From positions 2,013,786-2,077,785 of the forward strand of contig NZ_JAFIDJ010000001.1 of assembly GCF_017051705.1 (NCBI RefSeq): a stretch of DNA of 64,000 nt, written 5' to 3'. Origin of the DNA: Algoriphagus lutimaris. Its GTDB lineage: Bacteria > Bacteroidota > Bacteroidia > Cytophagales > Cyclobacteriaceae. Made by a program: the position numbers and the translations under genes. Every line of letters begins with the position of its first letter. Within the stretch, counting starts at the first letter, position 1. A model generated the notes under the pieces. That model ran no database searches. It had not been told where the DNA came from and worked only from the letters and a program-made list of their open reading frames with translations. Shown piece after piece: positions 1 through 8,797 of this stretch.

Positions 1-1
1 T

Positions 2-2080
2 GGAGGGGTAAGTATCAGTTTCAACCATGGAGCTTCTTTTCAACGGGTGGTGTTGCCGATTGCACAGATGTACCATGTGGCAGTAGATGACCAGATTCCC
101 TATAATGTTTTTGGAAATAGACAAGATGGTTGGTCTTATATGGGTCCCAGCAATTCATTGGCAGGATACATTCCTCTGGGACTTTGGAAAGGCGTGGGGG
201 GTTGTGAAAGTGGCTTCGCTAAACCAGACCCGGTGGACAACCATATCATTTGGTCTGGCTGCTACGATGGCGGATTGGAAAGACATGACTTGAGAACTGG
301 CTATTCCAGAGAGGTGCGCGTATGGCCAGAAGCAGGCTATGGTTGGGCTCCGGCAGATATGAAATACCGCTGGCATTGGAATTTTCCACTGGCTCATTCT
401 CCTCATACCAAGGGAAGAGTCTATGTGGGAAGCCAGTTTGTGCATAAGACAGATGATGAAGGTCAAAGTTGGCAAATCATATCCCCTGATCTGACTTTGA
501 ACCTGAAAGACCATCAGCAAAACTCGGGAGGAGTAGCGACTGATAACCTCATGACTTTTGATGGAGCCACTCTTTTTGCCATTGAAGAATCGAAGTTGGA
601 GGCGGATGTGATTTGGGTCGGGACCAACGATGGGCAAGTTCAATTGACCAAGGATGGCGGAAAAAATTGGACCAATCTGACCGCAAATATTCCTGATCTT
701 CCAGAATGGGGAACCATCGCTAACATTGAGCCTTCTCGCTATGACAAAGCCACGGCCTATATCACGGTGGACCTACATCAAATGGGCGATTTTGATCCTT
801 ATATTTTCAAAACCACTGATTATGGACAAAGTTGGACCAAGATTTCCGAGGGTATTCCAAGCTCGGAATCAAGCTTTGTACATGTGGTCAAAGAAGATCC
901 AAAAAGACCAGGCTTACTCTATGCAGGTATAGACAAAGGTATTTATGTCAGCTACGATGATGGACAAAGCTGGAGTCGCCTAAAACTCAACCTTCCCCCT
1001 GCTCCTGTTTATTGGTTGGAGATACAGGAACGTTTTGATGACCTGGTAGTCGGAACCTATGGTCGTGGGTATTACATTTTAGATGATCTTGCCGCAGTCA
1101 GAAATCTGGATAAAACACAAGATATCGCATTCTATGAAGTTCGGGATGCGTATCGCTTTAACGAGCGAGAAAACATCAAAACGGATGGGGTCAGCTTCAA
1201 TTCAGGGCGTAATCCAAGTTATGGGGCTAGTCTGAATTATCATTTACCTGAAACTTTTACAGGGGATGCTAAAATTGAGATTAAAAATGCCAATGGGGAA
1301 TTGGTACGTAGCTTGCCTGCTCGAACCAATGCTGGTGCCAATCGTGTACAATGGGATTTACGATATGAGCCCACCTATACTCCAAAACTTCGAGTGGCTC
1401 CTCCAGGAAGGCCTTGGGTTCAACTCAATGGGGAAGGTTGGAGACCATTGGTGCAATGGGATTTAGACCTCATGGCAGGACAGTATGGCCCAAGGGTCGT
1501 GCCTGGTGAATATACCGCCAATTTGATTTTGACAGACTCAACGGGTACAGAAGTGGCGAACACATCCACCACATTTATGGTCTTGAAAGATCCTTATGCT
1601 GAAGGCAGTATAGAAGATTTGCAAGCCCAAGTTGCTTTCTCTTTACAATTACGTGATGCCATGAATTTGGCCGTTAGTAATATCAATGCAGTTGAACAAT
1701 TAAGAAAAGAATTGGACATCATTCTCGCTGAAGAGTCAGATCGGAAAACGCAGCAGGAGGCCTTACGATTAAAAGCAGCAGCAGAAGAAGTGGCCTCCAA
1801 ACTCTACGACATCCACCTGACCGGAGCACGTGAAGATGCCTTTCGCTCCCCTATCAAGCTTTATGGTCGATTGAGTGCGTTGGCTAGTGATATCAATGCG
1901 AGTGGAATTGACTACCCTCCTACCGACCAGCAAGGTGAAGTGTACCAAGTCTTAGACGCCCGATTACAAGTTGCCATTGAGCAATTTTCAGAACTGATCA
2001 ATCATGATATTCAGGAGTTCAATAAAGCCTTGGAACGCAAAGACCGACGGATTGAAATTGAGAGAGTAAGTAAAAACTAG
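2..2080 (+). CDS. Secreted BNR/VPS10 (sortilin-like) repeat protein, 5' end missing
   Basis: The reading frame is open from base 2 of the window, so the true start lies upstream; the GTG at 47 is only an internal codon. The visible part contains BNR/Asp-box repeats (TNDGQVQLTKDGGKNW, TTDYGQSW, SYDDGQSW), typical of the beta-propeller of VPS10/sortilin-type proteins that Bacteroidota export. After the propeller (to about residue 350 of the visible part) comes a C-terminal beta-sandwich-like region and a helical, charged tail. Such proteins are often annotated as glycosyl hydrolases or exo-alpha-sialidases, but no catalytic residues can be assigned here. A strong terminator follows. Family confident; substrate unknown. 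Confidence 0.85.
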   Translation, partial: GGVSISFNHGASFQRVVLPIAQMYHVAVDDQIPYNVFGNRQDGWSYMGPSNSLAGYIPLGLWKGVGGCESGFAKPDPVDNHIIWSGCYDGGLERHDLRTGYSREVRVWPEAGYGWAPADMKYRWHWNFPLAHSPHTKGRVYVGSQFVHKTDDEGQSWQIISPDLTLNLKDHQQNSGGVATDNLMTFDGATLFAIEESKLEADVIWVGTNDGQVQLTKDGGKNWTNLTANIPDLPEWGTIANIEPSRYDKATAYITVDLHQMGDFDPYIFKTTDYGQSWTKISEGIPSSESSFVHVVKEDPKRPGLLYAGIDKGIYVSYDDGQSWSRLKLNLPPAPVYWLEIQERFDDLVVGTYGRGYYILDDLAAVRNLDKTQDIAFYEVRDAYRFNERENIKTDGVSFNSGRNPSYGASLNYHLPETFTGDAKIEIKNANGELVRSLPARTNAGANRVQWDLRYEPTYTPKLRVAPPGRPWVQLNGEGWRPLVQWDLDLMAGQYGPRVVPGEYTANLILTDSTGTEVANTSTTFMVLKDPYAEGSIEDLQAQVAFSLQLRDAMNLAVSNINAVEQLRKELDIILAEESDRKTQQEALRLKAAAEEVASKLYDIHLTGAREDAFRSPIKLYGRLSALASDINASGIDYPPTDQQGEVYQVLDARLQVAIEQFSELINHDIQEFNKALERKDRRIEIERVSKN

Positions 2081-2155
2081 GTTTCATGTAAGCGAATAAG
2101 CACATCCATTTTCTTTTCCTGATCAGCTCAAGCTGTTTTAGATTTTATCCCCATT

Positions 2156-2191
2156 AACCATTGAGGTCTCAAACACCTCAATGGTTTTTTT
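2156..2191 (+). terminator. Rho-independent terminator of the BNR-repeat gene
   Basis: A perfect 11-bp inverted repeat (AACCATTGAGG at 2156-2166 and CCTCAATGGTT at 2176-2186) with a 9-nt loop runs directly into a T tract ending at 2191. Confidence 0.9.
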
Positions 2192-2249
2192 AATGACTCT
2201 AATTTTCTTTTTTGAAGAGCTCCCATGAATACACCAATTTGGAATCAAC

Positions 2250-2273
2250 TAAAAATGAGTATTTTAGAAAAAG
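2250..2273 (+). promoter_or_regulatory. 24-bp upstream motif, copy 1
   Basis: This AT-rich 24-mer contains the inverted repeat AAAAT-gagt-ATTTT. It matches 23 of 24 bases of a second copy at 4072-4095. Each copy lies about 75-85 bp upstream of a start codon of a small membrane-protein gene. It is probably a shared activator or promoter-upstream site. The binding factor is unknown. Confidence 0.55.
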
Positions 2274-2357
2274 AACATTGCCGATCCAAATTGAGGATTG
2301 ATTGGTGTTGATTCCAACTATTTTGACTCTAGCATTTGGTAGTATTAGCAATGACTC

Positions 2358-3161
2358 ATGATAAAATTCTTTAGAAAAATTAGGCAACGTCTATTGGCTA
2401 AAAATAAATTCAGCAGCTATTTGGTTTATGCAATTGGTGAAATCATCCTGGTGGTCATAGGAATTTTAATAGCCCTATCGATCAATAATTGGAATCAAAA
2501 CCGCTTGGACCGTAACCTAGAGTTCCAGTATTATAAACGGGTTTTGGAAGATGTCAAAGAAGAAAAATTAATCCTAGAAGCGACTATAAATTATTCCAAT
2601 CAGGTGATTGGCCATGCCAAAGAAGCCATTGCTGTATTTGAAAATTCACCAAATGCCCATCCGGATCCAGTTCAAAATCTTATAGATATGTATCAGGCGA
2701 GCCAGTTGCAAGACTCCTATTCTGCTTCGTCCACTTACAAGGAGCTTATTGCTTCTGGTCAAATTAACCTGATTCAAAATGAGGTTTTAAAAACTGCCTT
2801 AATTCGGTTTTACGAGATAGAATGGACTGAAACTGGAGTTTTCAAACTTGAAAACACGTACAGAGTAAATTTAAGAGGAAAGATGCCAAATGAAATCCAG
2901 ACAGAAATTCGATCCAATTGCAACGATATCTATGTAAAATCGAGGGGTAACTATCTAACAGCCTTGCCCGATGCATGTGAAATAACTTTAGCCCCCCATT
3001 ACGCCAGATCAGTAGTGGAAGAGCTACGGCAAGACGAAAGTTTAAAAAAGGATTTGCGGTATTTAATTGGGAATGAGACCGGCAAACAAAATGATCTGAA
3101 GCCAATAATAATTCAGCTCGACGATCTCAAATTGTTACTTGAAAACATAAACAATGATTAA
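2358..3161 (+). CDS. DUF6090 family membrane protein
   Basis: The 267-residue protein opens with a basic cytoplasmic stretch (MIKFFRKIRQ) and one membrane segment (about 25-43, YAIGEIILVVIGILIALSINNW). This is the hallmark of DUF6090, a family abundant in Cytophagales and Flavobacteriia. The rest is a soluble, helix-rich domain without recognised catalytic residues. The start is fixed by family homology at the N terminus. The stop overlaps the start of the next paralogue by 8 bp, so the pair is co-transcribed and probably translationally coupled. Function is unknown. Confidence 0.85.
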   Translation: MIKFFRKIRQRLLAKNKFSSYLVYAIGEIILVVIGILIALSINNWNQNRLDRNLEFQYYKRVLEDVKEEKLILEATINYSNQVIGHAKEAIAVFENSPNAHPDPVQNLIDMYQASQLQDSYSASSTYKELIASGQINLIQNEVLKTALIRFYEIEWTETGVFKLENTYRVNLRGKMPNEIQTEIRSNCNDIYVKSRGNYLTALPDACEITLAPHYARSVVEELRQDESLKKDLRYLIGNETGKQNDLKPIIIQLDDLKLLLENINND

Positions 3162-3921
3162 ATTTTTTAGGAAAATTCGTCAAAAATTACTTTCAGAGAA
3201 TAAATTCAGTAGATACCTTCTATATGCCATAGGGGAAATTATTCTAGTAGTGATAGGAATCTTATTGGCCTTGCAGATCAACAATTGGAACTCCTTCCAA
3301 AACGACCGGGAAATTGAGCAGAATGTATTAAAAAGCCTGGCCAATGAATTTAAAATAAACCTCTCAGAACTCAAAAAAGACCATAGGTTGAACCAAGCTT
3401 CTTTGGAAGCAGGGTATGCATTGCTGCAGGAAAACCGAACCGAATTGAGTTCATATGAAGTGGACAGCCTAATAGGTACTGCATTGAATTACGCCACTTT
3501 TGATGCCCGAACAGGAGTCTTTGACGAAACCATAGCTTCCGGAAAGATGAGGTTGATTCAAAACGATAGTCTTAAAACCCTATTGAGCCTGTGGACGGGA
3601 AAATTAAAAGACTTAGGAGAAGATGCTATTATTCGGCGAGACCATATCGTTCATAATGCTTCCCCACTTTTTAGAAAATATATTCCTTATCGAAATTTTG
3701 ACAAAGCTTATGACCGAAACGACTATTTAAGAGAACTAAGAATTAATCCCATCGAAATTCCCGAATCTAATTACGCTGAGTTTTTTTCATCATTAGAAGT
3801 GGATGGAGCGATTTATGAAATCTACTTAAATCAATCCTATACGACGAGTAATGAAGTCACTTTGCTAACCTATATCGAACAAGTAATTAGGATGTTAGAG
3901 TCCAATATAAAAAACCATTAA
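3154..3921 (+). CDS. DUF6090 family membrane protein, second paralogue
   Basis: The 255-residue protein has the same N-terminal signature as its upstream neighbour (MIKFFRKIRQKLL, then YAIGEIILVVIGILLALQINNW), but the soluble domain has diverged strongly. It overlaps the previous gene by 8 bp (ATGATTAA). Tandem DUF6090 paralogues are common in this lineage; they appear to be single-pass inner-membrane proteins with a periplasmic helical domain. The role is unknown. A gap of about 250 bp with no clear terminator follows. Confidence 0.85.
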   Translation: MIKFFRKIRQKLLSENKFSRYLLYAIGEIILVVIGILLALQINNWNSFQNDREIEQNVLKSLANEFKINLSELKKDHRLNQASLEAGYALLQENRTELSSYEVDSLIGTALNYATFDARTGVFDETIASGKMRLIQNDSLKTLLSLWTGKLKDLGEDAIIRRDHIVHNASPLFRKYIPYRNFDKAYDRNDYLRELRINPIEIPESNYAEFFSSLEVDGAIYEIYLNQSYTTSNEVTLLTYIEQVIRMLESNIKNH

Positions 3922-4071
3922 CAAAAGGAACCTGTCTCCATGGAATTGGTATTTGAGGATTCATTTTTTAGAATACATAAAAATATGAGGAGTCTAGCAA
4001 CTCGACGGAATTTTTATACCAACAACTTACATACTAAATAAAGCCACCTACTGCACCAATATTTAATCTGT

Positions 4072-4095
4072 TAAAAATGAGTATTTTATAAAAAG
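4072..4095 (+). promoter_or_regulatory. 24-bp upstream motif, copy 2
   Basis: Second copy of the motif at 2250-2273; one mismatch in 24 positions (G/T at position 18). It lies 74 bp before the start at 4170, close to the 84-bp spacing of copy 1, which supports a positioned regulatory role rather than chance. Confidence 0.55.
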
Positions 4096-4169
4096 GTATA
4101 CCGCTATAAGTTGAATTATAAAGTAATACTCGATATATAATGAACAACTAATGGTAAAAATCATCAGAT

Positions 4170-4766
4170 ATGAGAAAATACTTCTTTTTAGTCCTTAGCA
4201 TACTACTTTGGACCATTATGGTCATTGGATTTTCTGATAATTGGTTAACAGATATTCATCAACCCAGTAACTCACAACCTAAATTTCTAATTCATGCACT
4301 TTTTGCATTTAGCTGGTTCACCCTCTTAGTGTTTCAAAATATGCTAATCAAAAAAGGCAATGTAACGGCTCACAAAAAAGCCGGCAAAATAGGTTTTTTG
4401 ATTTACATCGCTTTCCTCCTAAGCACCTTACCTCTCTACTTCAAAGAATTTGAGCCATTATCGATCATGGTTTTTAGTCAGCTAGTCTTTGGGTCAATCT
4501 TAATCGGATTGGCTTATTACAACAGAAAAAAAGACACCCATAAACACAAGGCTAATATCATGTTAGGCTCTTTTCTGCTCATCCAACCTGCTTGGGATAG
4601 AGCGGTGGGTCATCTTTTTGGGAATTTCGGTTTAGAATGGATCTTGTTTTTTATCCTTATTTATGGACTATTTATTTGGTAGCATAAAAAGCTTAAGTGG
4701 CAAATAGTAGTGGGATTTTTCATTTGGGCGGCAGGTCTCGCCAATGTGTTCAGTCATATGGCTTAA
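4170..4766 (+). pseudogene. Multi-pass membrane protein interrupted by an in-frame TAG
   Basis: The first open segment (4170-4682, 170 residues) encodes about five hydrophobic helices and resembles DUF2306-like or heme-oxidase-like small membrane proteins, without a firm family match. It ends at TAG 4680-4682. The same frame continues without another stop for 27 codons, beginning HKKLKWQIVV, includes a further hydrophobic helix (about IVVGFFIWAAGLANVF), and ends at TAA 4764-4766. The continuation looks like the natural C terminus, so the TAG is probably a nonsense mutation, a sequencing error or, least likely, a readthrough site. The truncated product may still be made. Confidence 0.6.
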
Positions 4767-4830
4767 AAAACACCTGTTTTCCTGGTACAGCGAAGGTTGA
4801 TGATCGAATTAAAAAAACCTGAAAGCATAA

Positions 4831-4856
4831 AAAAAACCGAGCCTAGGCCCGGTTTT
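4831..4856. terminator. Bidirectional terminator between the membrane protein gene and folE
   Basis: An A-tract followed by CCGAGCC-TA-GGCCCGG and a T-tract forms a hairpin with one mismatch; the flanking A and T runs let it work on both strands between two convergent genes. Confidence 0.75.
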
Positions 4857-4880
4857 GGTGTTGGTTTAGTATGAATAATA

Positions 4881-5585
4881 TTACTTCTCTAAAGAGATAT
4901 ATTTTAAAAACTCATTCCGAGCTTGTTCATCTTTTTCAAACTTACCTGAATAAAAAGAAGTCACGGTGGAACTATTTACGTCCTGCACTCCTCTGGAGCT
5001 TACACACATATGGTTGGCATCCATGATGACCGCCACATCATCTGTCTTCAAAACCTCTTTCAATTCGTTTCCAATCTGCATCGTCAATCTTTCCTGAACT
5101 TGTGGTCTCTTGGCAAAATATTGTACAATTCTGTTGATTTTGGACAAGCCGATTACTTCTCCGCCCGAAATGTAAGCGACATGTGCTTTACCATAAATCG
5201 GGACAAAATGATGTTCGCAGTGTGAATGAAAGGTGATGTCTTTCTCCACCAACATCTCATTGTACTTATACTTATTTTCAAAAAGCTTGGCAACAGGCTT
5301 GTTTTTGGGATTCAAACCGCTGAAAACTTCTTTCACATACATTTTTGCTACCCGATGAGGTGTACCTTTCAAACTATCGTCTGTCAAATCCAAACCCATG
5401 ATATGCATGATTTCACGGAAATGCTTTTCGATTAATTCGATCTTTAATTCATCATCCATTTCAAAAGCATCCTCTCTCAATGGTGTTTCTAAAGATGTCC
5501 CTACATGCTCTTCTCCAATTTCCTCAAATGAAGCGCTGGAAATATTAATTCCCATCGTATTCAACAAAGTTTCTTTCTGTTTCAT
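4881..5585 (-). CDS. folE: GTP cyclohydrolase I
   Basis: The enzyme converts GTP to 7,8-dihydroneopterin triphosphate, the first step of folate, tetrahydropterin and queuosine-precursor synthesis. The 234-residue protein carries the family core: GTPHRVAKMY (about 75-84), the zinc-binding SHCEHH (Cys123, His126) and MCVSSRGV (Cys194). The N terminus is about 40 residues longer than the compact core, as in many Bacteroidota. It overlaps the upstream queD by 41 bp; a second ATG at codon 11 would still overlap, so the start is uncertain by ten residues. The overlap indicates one operon. Confidence 0.96.
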   Translation of the reverse strand: MKQKETLLNTMGINISSASFEEIGEEHVGTSLETPLREDAFEMDDELKIELIEKHFREIMHIMGLDLTDDSLKGTPHRVAKMYVKEVFSGLNPKNKPVAKLFENKYKYNEMLVEKDITFHSHCEHHFVPIYGKAHVAYISGGEVIGLSKINRIVQYFAKRPQVQERLTMQIGNELKEVLKTDDVAVIMDANHMCVSSRGVQDVNSSTVTSFYSGKFEKDEQARNEFLKYISLEK

Positions 5586-5955
5586 AAAGTCGAATCTTTA
5601 ATTCGAATTTCCGATCAATTTTATCCCTCAAAATATTCCAAATAACCACTGCAATATTTTCGGCGGTTGGGTTAAGTTGATTGAATTCATCGGTATCCAG
5701 GTTTAAATTTTTATGATCAAATCTATTTAAGACATGCTCTTTGATCAAATCGCTGAGCACTTTCATATCATATACATACCCAGAAGCTGGGTCTACTTCC
5801 CCTCTTAAAGTCACCACTAATTCATAATTGTGGCCATGATAATTGGGATTATTACACTTACCGAAAAAAGCCTTATTTTGCTCATCTGACCATTCTGGAT
5901 TGTGTAAACGGTGCGCAGCATTAAAATGCTCTTTTCTAAATACGGTAACTTTCAT
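5545..5955 (-). CDS. queD: 6-pyruvoyl/6-carboxy-tetrahydropterin synthase family protein
   Basis: The 136-residue protein has the zinc ligands His15, His40 and His42 (NYHGHNYE) and the catalytic Cys34 (FGKCNNPN) of the PTPS/QueD family, which acts on dihydroneopterin triphosphate. Its gene comes first in a two-gene operon with folE, which makes its substrate. The pairing fits queuosine (QueD) or tetrahydropterin synthesis; sequence alone does not separate the two activities. The region upstream, to 6251, is AT-rich. Confidence 0.9.
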   Translation of the reverse strand: MKVTVFRKEHFNAAHRLHNPEWSDEQNKAFFGKCNNPNYHGHNYELVVTLRGEVDPASGYVYDMKVLSDLIKEHVLNRFDHKNLNLDTDEFNQLNPTAENIAVVIWNILRDKIDRKFELKIRLYETERNFVEYDGN

Positions 5956-6225
5956 GCGTTGTTTGAACAGTGGAAATTTAATTTTTGTTTATCTTTTTCT
6001 ATATTTTTTTAAACATTATTAATAATCCCCTACTGATCAGGGTTTTAAATTTAAAATCAGCTGCGAAATTACAGAATAATATTTCGCTATAAAAGCTATT
6101 GTGTAATCATGCAATTTAATAACTAGAAGAACTTAGCAATAGGTTCCCTTTACTAGTTAATGAAAATCAATAAAATTCTTTAAAGTTCTGAGCCATTGGA
6201 ACTTTTATTCCAAGAATCAACATTG

Positions 6226-6233
6226 TATCTTTG
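6226..6233 (+). promoter_or_regulatory. Candidate Bacteroidota -7 box
   Basis: TATCTTTG matches the Bacteroidota -7 consensus TAnnTTTG and lies 18 bp before the start codon at 6252, implying a very short leader. A good -33 element is not obvious. Confidence 0.45.
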
Positions 6234-6251
6234 AAATATCATCCGGATTAA

Positions 6252-6956
6252 ATGATTTCATCGAATTTACTTATTCCCATTCTTTGGATTTTCAGCTATG
6301 TTTTTCCGATGGAAGAAGCAACTTCTATTGAAAAAACCATTACGCCTCCACCTCTTTCTTTATATGAGCAATTAGCAGAAACTTCTGCATCGCTTCCCAA
6401 TAAGGAAGTGTTCGATCTTGCCCTTAAGGGATGGAAGAAATTGAGTGGAGAGTTGAAATCACAGGTAATTACCATCATTGATTTTAGTTTGCCTTCTACC
6501 GAAAAACGGCTTTGGATCATCGACCCTCAAAACAAAATGGTCTTACTTAACACCGTGGTTTCCCACGGAAGAAACTCCGGCAATCTGATGGCCAGTAAAT
6601 TCTCTAACCAGCCAGAATCCTACCAAAGTAGCCTCGGTTTTTATAAAACTGCTGAAACTTATCAAGGTAAGCACGGCTATTCGCTTCGCTTGGATGGTTT
6701 GGAAAAAGGATTTAATGACCAGGCCAGAAATCGAGCGATCGTCATTCATGGTGCTGATTATGCCCGAGAGGAATTTGCAAAGAACGTAGGAAGATTGGGA
6801 AGAAGCTTGGGATGCCCGGCGCTTCCTACAGAAATCTCTTCAAAAGCCATTGACTTCATCAAAGGAGGCTCACTTTTATTTATCTACGGAAAGGACTCTT
6901 ATTATCTCAAGTCTTCAGCTTTGATTCAGGCTTCAGTGGAGCTTTCAGCTTCTTGA
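6252..6956 (+). CDS. Murein L,D-transpeptidase catalytic-domain protein (YkuD_2 type)
   Basis: The 234-residue protein begins with a hydrophobic export signal (about 4-18). It carries the catalytic motif of the second YkuD class: VIHGADYA, then GRLGRSLGCPALP with the nucleophile Cys. Family members act on peptidoglycan stem peptides in the periplasm. The 3' end overlaps the 3' end of the convergent L,D-transpeptidase gene by 50 bp. Two more L,D-transpeptidases sit downstream on the other strand, so this is a cell-wall remodelling cluster. Confidence 0.88.
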   Translation: MISSNLLIPILWIFSYVFPMEEATSIEKTITPPPLSLYEQLAETSASLPNKEVFDLALKGWKKLSGELKSQVITIIDFSLPSTEKRLWIIDPQNKMVLLNTVVSHGRNSGNLMASKFSNQPESYQSSLGFYKTAETYQGKHGYSLRLDGLEKGFNDQARNRAIVIHGADYAREEFAKNVGRLGRSLGCPALPTEISSKAIDFIKGGSLLFIYGKDSYYLKSSALIQASVELSAS

Positions 6957-8601
6957 TCAATTCCGTATCCCGATTATAGATATCATGCCTGAAATGGGCA
7001 TGTCCCGCTTCATCAGTCCAAAATGTCAAATACAACAATAGCACAGGAACTTCTCTGTCCAGTTCTACCACTTCCTCTTGCTCCTGATGCATTGCCTTTT
7101 GGATTCTTTCCCTAGTCCATTTTTTATTTCCTAACAAGGCCTTAGCAAATTGATCTGGATACTGAATCCGGATACACCCATGGCTCAATGCTCGTGACTC
7201 TCTGGCAAAAAGACTTCTAGCAGGGGTGTCGTGAATGTAGATATTATAATCATTTGGGAACATGAATTTCACTAAGCCCAAAGAATTTAATCCTCCTGGC
7301 TTTTGTCTGATTCGATATGGAAAATCAGTCCCCTCTTTTCCCATCCAGTTTACTTGTTTTGGGTTCAATACTTCTCCCGAATTAGACACTAATTCCATAT
7401 TTTTTTCCTTTAAATAATCTCCATTTTTCCTTACAGAAGGAATGATTTCATCTTGAGTAATGGAGGGTGGAATGTTCCAATAGGGACTAAAAACGATGTA
7501 ACTCATTGGAGCTATAAATACAGGGGATTCATTGTATTCTTTCCCTACAATTACTTTAGCAGAAAGGATGGTATCCCCATCTTTCATGTAGTCCAATTGG
7601 TAATTGGCAATATTCACCAAAACCAATTCTTCCTCCCATTTGATCTCAGGCATCCACCGCATCCTTTCTAGATTGACTGAGGCAATTTCAATCAGTTTTT
7701 CAGGAGAATCATTTAGGAAATCGGCGGTCAACTCTCCGATTGCCCCATCCGGATTCATTCCATTCTCCATTTGATAGTTTTTCAAGCCTTTCCAGATAAT
7801 TGAATCAAAAAGAAGCGCATCTTTCACCTCATACTCTTGCAGAAAACCCCAAAACTTCAATCGATCCCTTAAGCCAGTTACAGAAGCATGCCTATCTCCA
7901 ACTTTCAAGAAATGCTCAAAACTTACAGGCTTCCAACTCAAAGTATCCTCCTCGCCCTTCTCATATAGAGTTTGAATTACTTTTCTACCCTTCGTATACA
8001 TTTCTATTTCAGGATAAAGGGATGCCAGTGCTTTTTGGATATCAAGACCGACCGCTACTTCATCCAGCAAATCCAGTGAATGGATTTTCGACTCTTTGGC
8101 GGCTAATTTCCAATAGGATCCCCTTTCATTTGGAGCAACTTTCCCTACCTCCAAGTCTTTGGAAAGCCTCAAAAATGCATCCGTCATCAAAAATTCAAGA
8201 TCCACTAATTCTGGAGTGGATTTGGGCTTAAGAATCTTTCTATTTCCATGAATTTCTTCGAAAAACTCCTGAATCAAAATTTGGTTGTAATCTTCAGGGT
8301 TGAGTCCATCGTATTTGACATTTTCAATTTCCATCAGGAAATTTTCAGCTAAGGAATTAATTTTTCCATTCTCTGACCAGATTTCTTCAAAATCCCTTTT
8401 TAAATAAAAGGCCTTGATTTCTTCTGAGCTAAGTAGTGGTTCCCCAGCAACCTGTACAGCTTGTTTTTCATCATATGAAGAAAGCCTCATTTCGATTTCC
8501 TCCGTAAGGTCCGACCTTCCTATTCTTCCTACTATAAAAATAGAGGCAGCAATCAAAAATAGAACTAAAATAATAATCAGTGGTTTATTTTTCATGGTCA
8601 A
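6907..8601 (-). CDS. L,D-transpeptidase with peptidoglycan-binding domain (YcbB/LdtD-like)
   Basis: The 564-residue protein has an N-terminal membrane anchor or uncleaved signal (about 6-26), a scaffold domain, a peptidoglycan-binding segment (YQMENGMNPDGAIGELT) and a C-terminal YkuD domain ending in SHGCIRIQYP with catalytic His and Cys. This layout matches YcbB/LdtD enzymes, which form 3-3 peptidoglycan cross-links in the periplasm. ATG codons at 8601 and 8595 are both possible starts. It is a paralogue of the next gene; a terminator-like hairpin between them suggests separate transcription. Confidence 0.92.
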   Translation of the reverse strand: MTMKNKPLIIILVLFLIAASIFIVGRIGRSDLTEEIEMRLSSYDEKQAVQVAGEPLLSSEEIKAFYLKRDFEEIWSENGKINSLAENFLMEIENVKYDGLNPEDYNQILIQEFFEEIHGNRKILKPKSTPELVDLEFLMTDAFLRLSKDLEVGKVAPNERGSYWKLAAKESKIHSLDLLDEVAVGLDIQKALASLYPEIEMYTKGRKVIQTLYEKGEEDTLSWKPVSFEHFLKVGDRHASVTGLRDRLKFWGFLQEYEVKDALLFDSIIWKGLKNYQMENGMNPDGAIGELTADFLNDSPEKLIEIASVNLERMRWMPEIKWEEELVLVNIANYQLDYMKDGDTILSAKVIVGKEYNESPVFIAPMSYIVFSPYWNIPPSITQDEIIPSVRKNGDYLKEKNMELVSNSGEVLNPKQVNWMGKEGTDFPYRIRQKPGGLNSLGLVKFMFPNDYNIYIHDTPARSLFARESRALSHGCIRIQYPDQFAKALLGNKKWTRERIQKAMHQEQEEVVELDREVPVLLLYLTFWTDEAGHAHFRHDIYNRDTELIKKLKAPLKPESKLKT

Positions 8602-8715
8602 GAAGGGTAGGTTGAGATATTCCTATGCTCCACAGTCCAATTTGAGTGCTGCATATTCTAAGCTTCTTAAAGATTCAAAAAAGTAGCCCATTTAGGCTCT
8701 AAATAAAGTTTTTGC

Positions 8716-8755
8716 TAAAAAAAGAAAATCCATTTGAAATAGATTCAAATGGATT
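8716..8755 (-). terminator. Rho-independent terminator after the upstream L,D-transpeptidase gene
   Basis: On the minus strand a perfect 12-bp stem (8755-8744 with 8738-8727, AATCCATTTGAA arms) is followed by a T-rich run. It sits 40-80 bp after the stop of the gene ending at 8798. Confidence 0.85.
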
Positions 8756-8797
8756 CGCGAAATAAAATTCCTGTTTTGGGGAATCTGGATTCTATTA

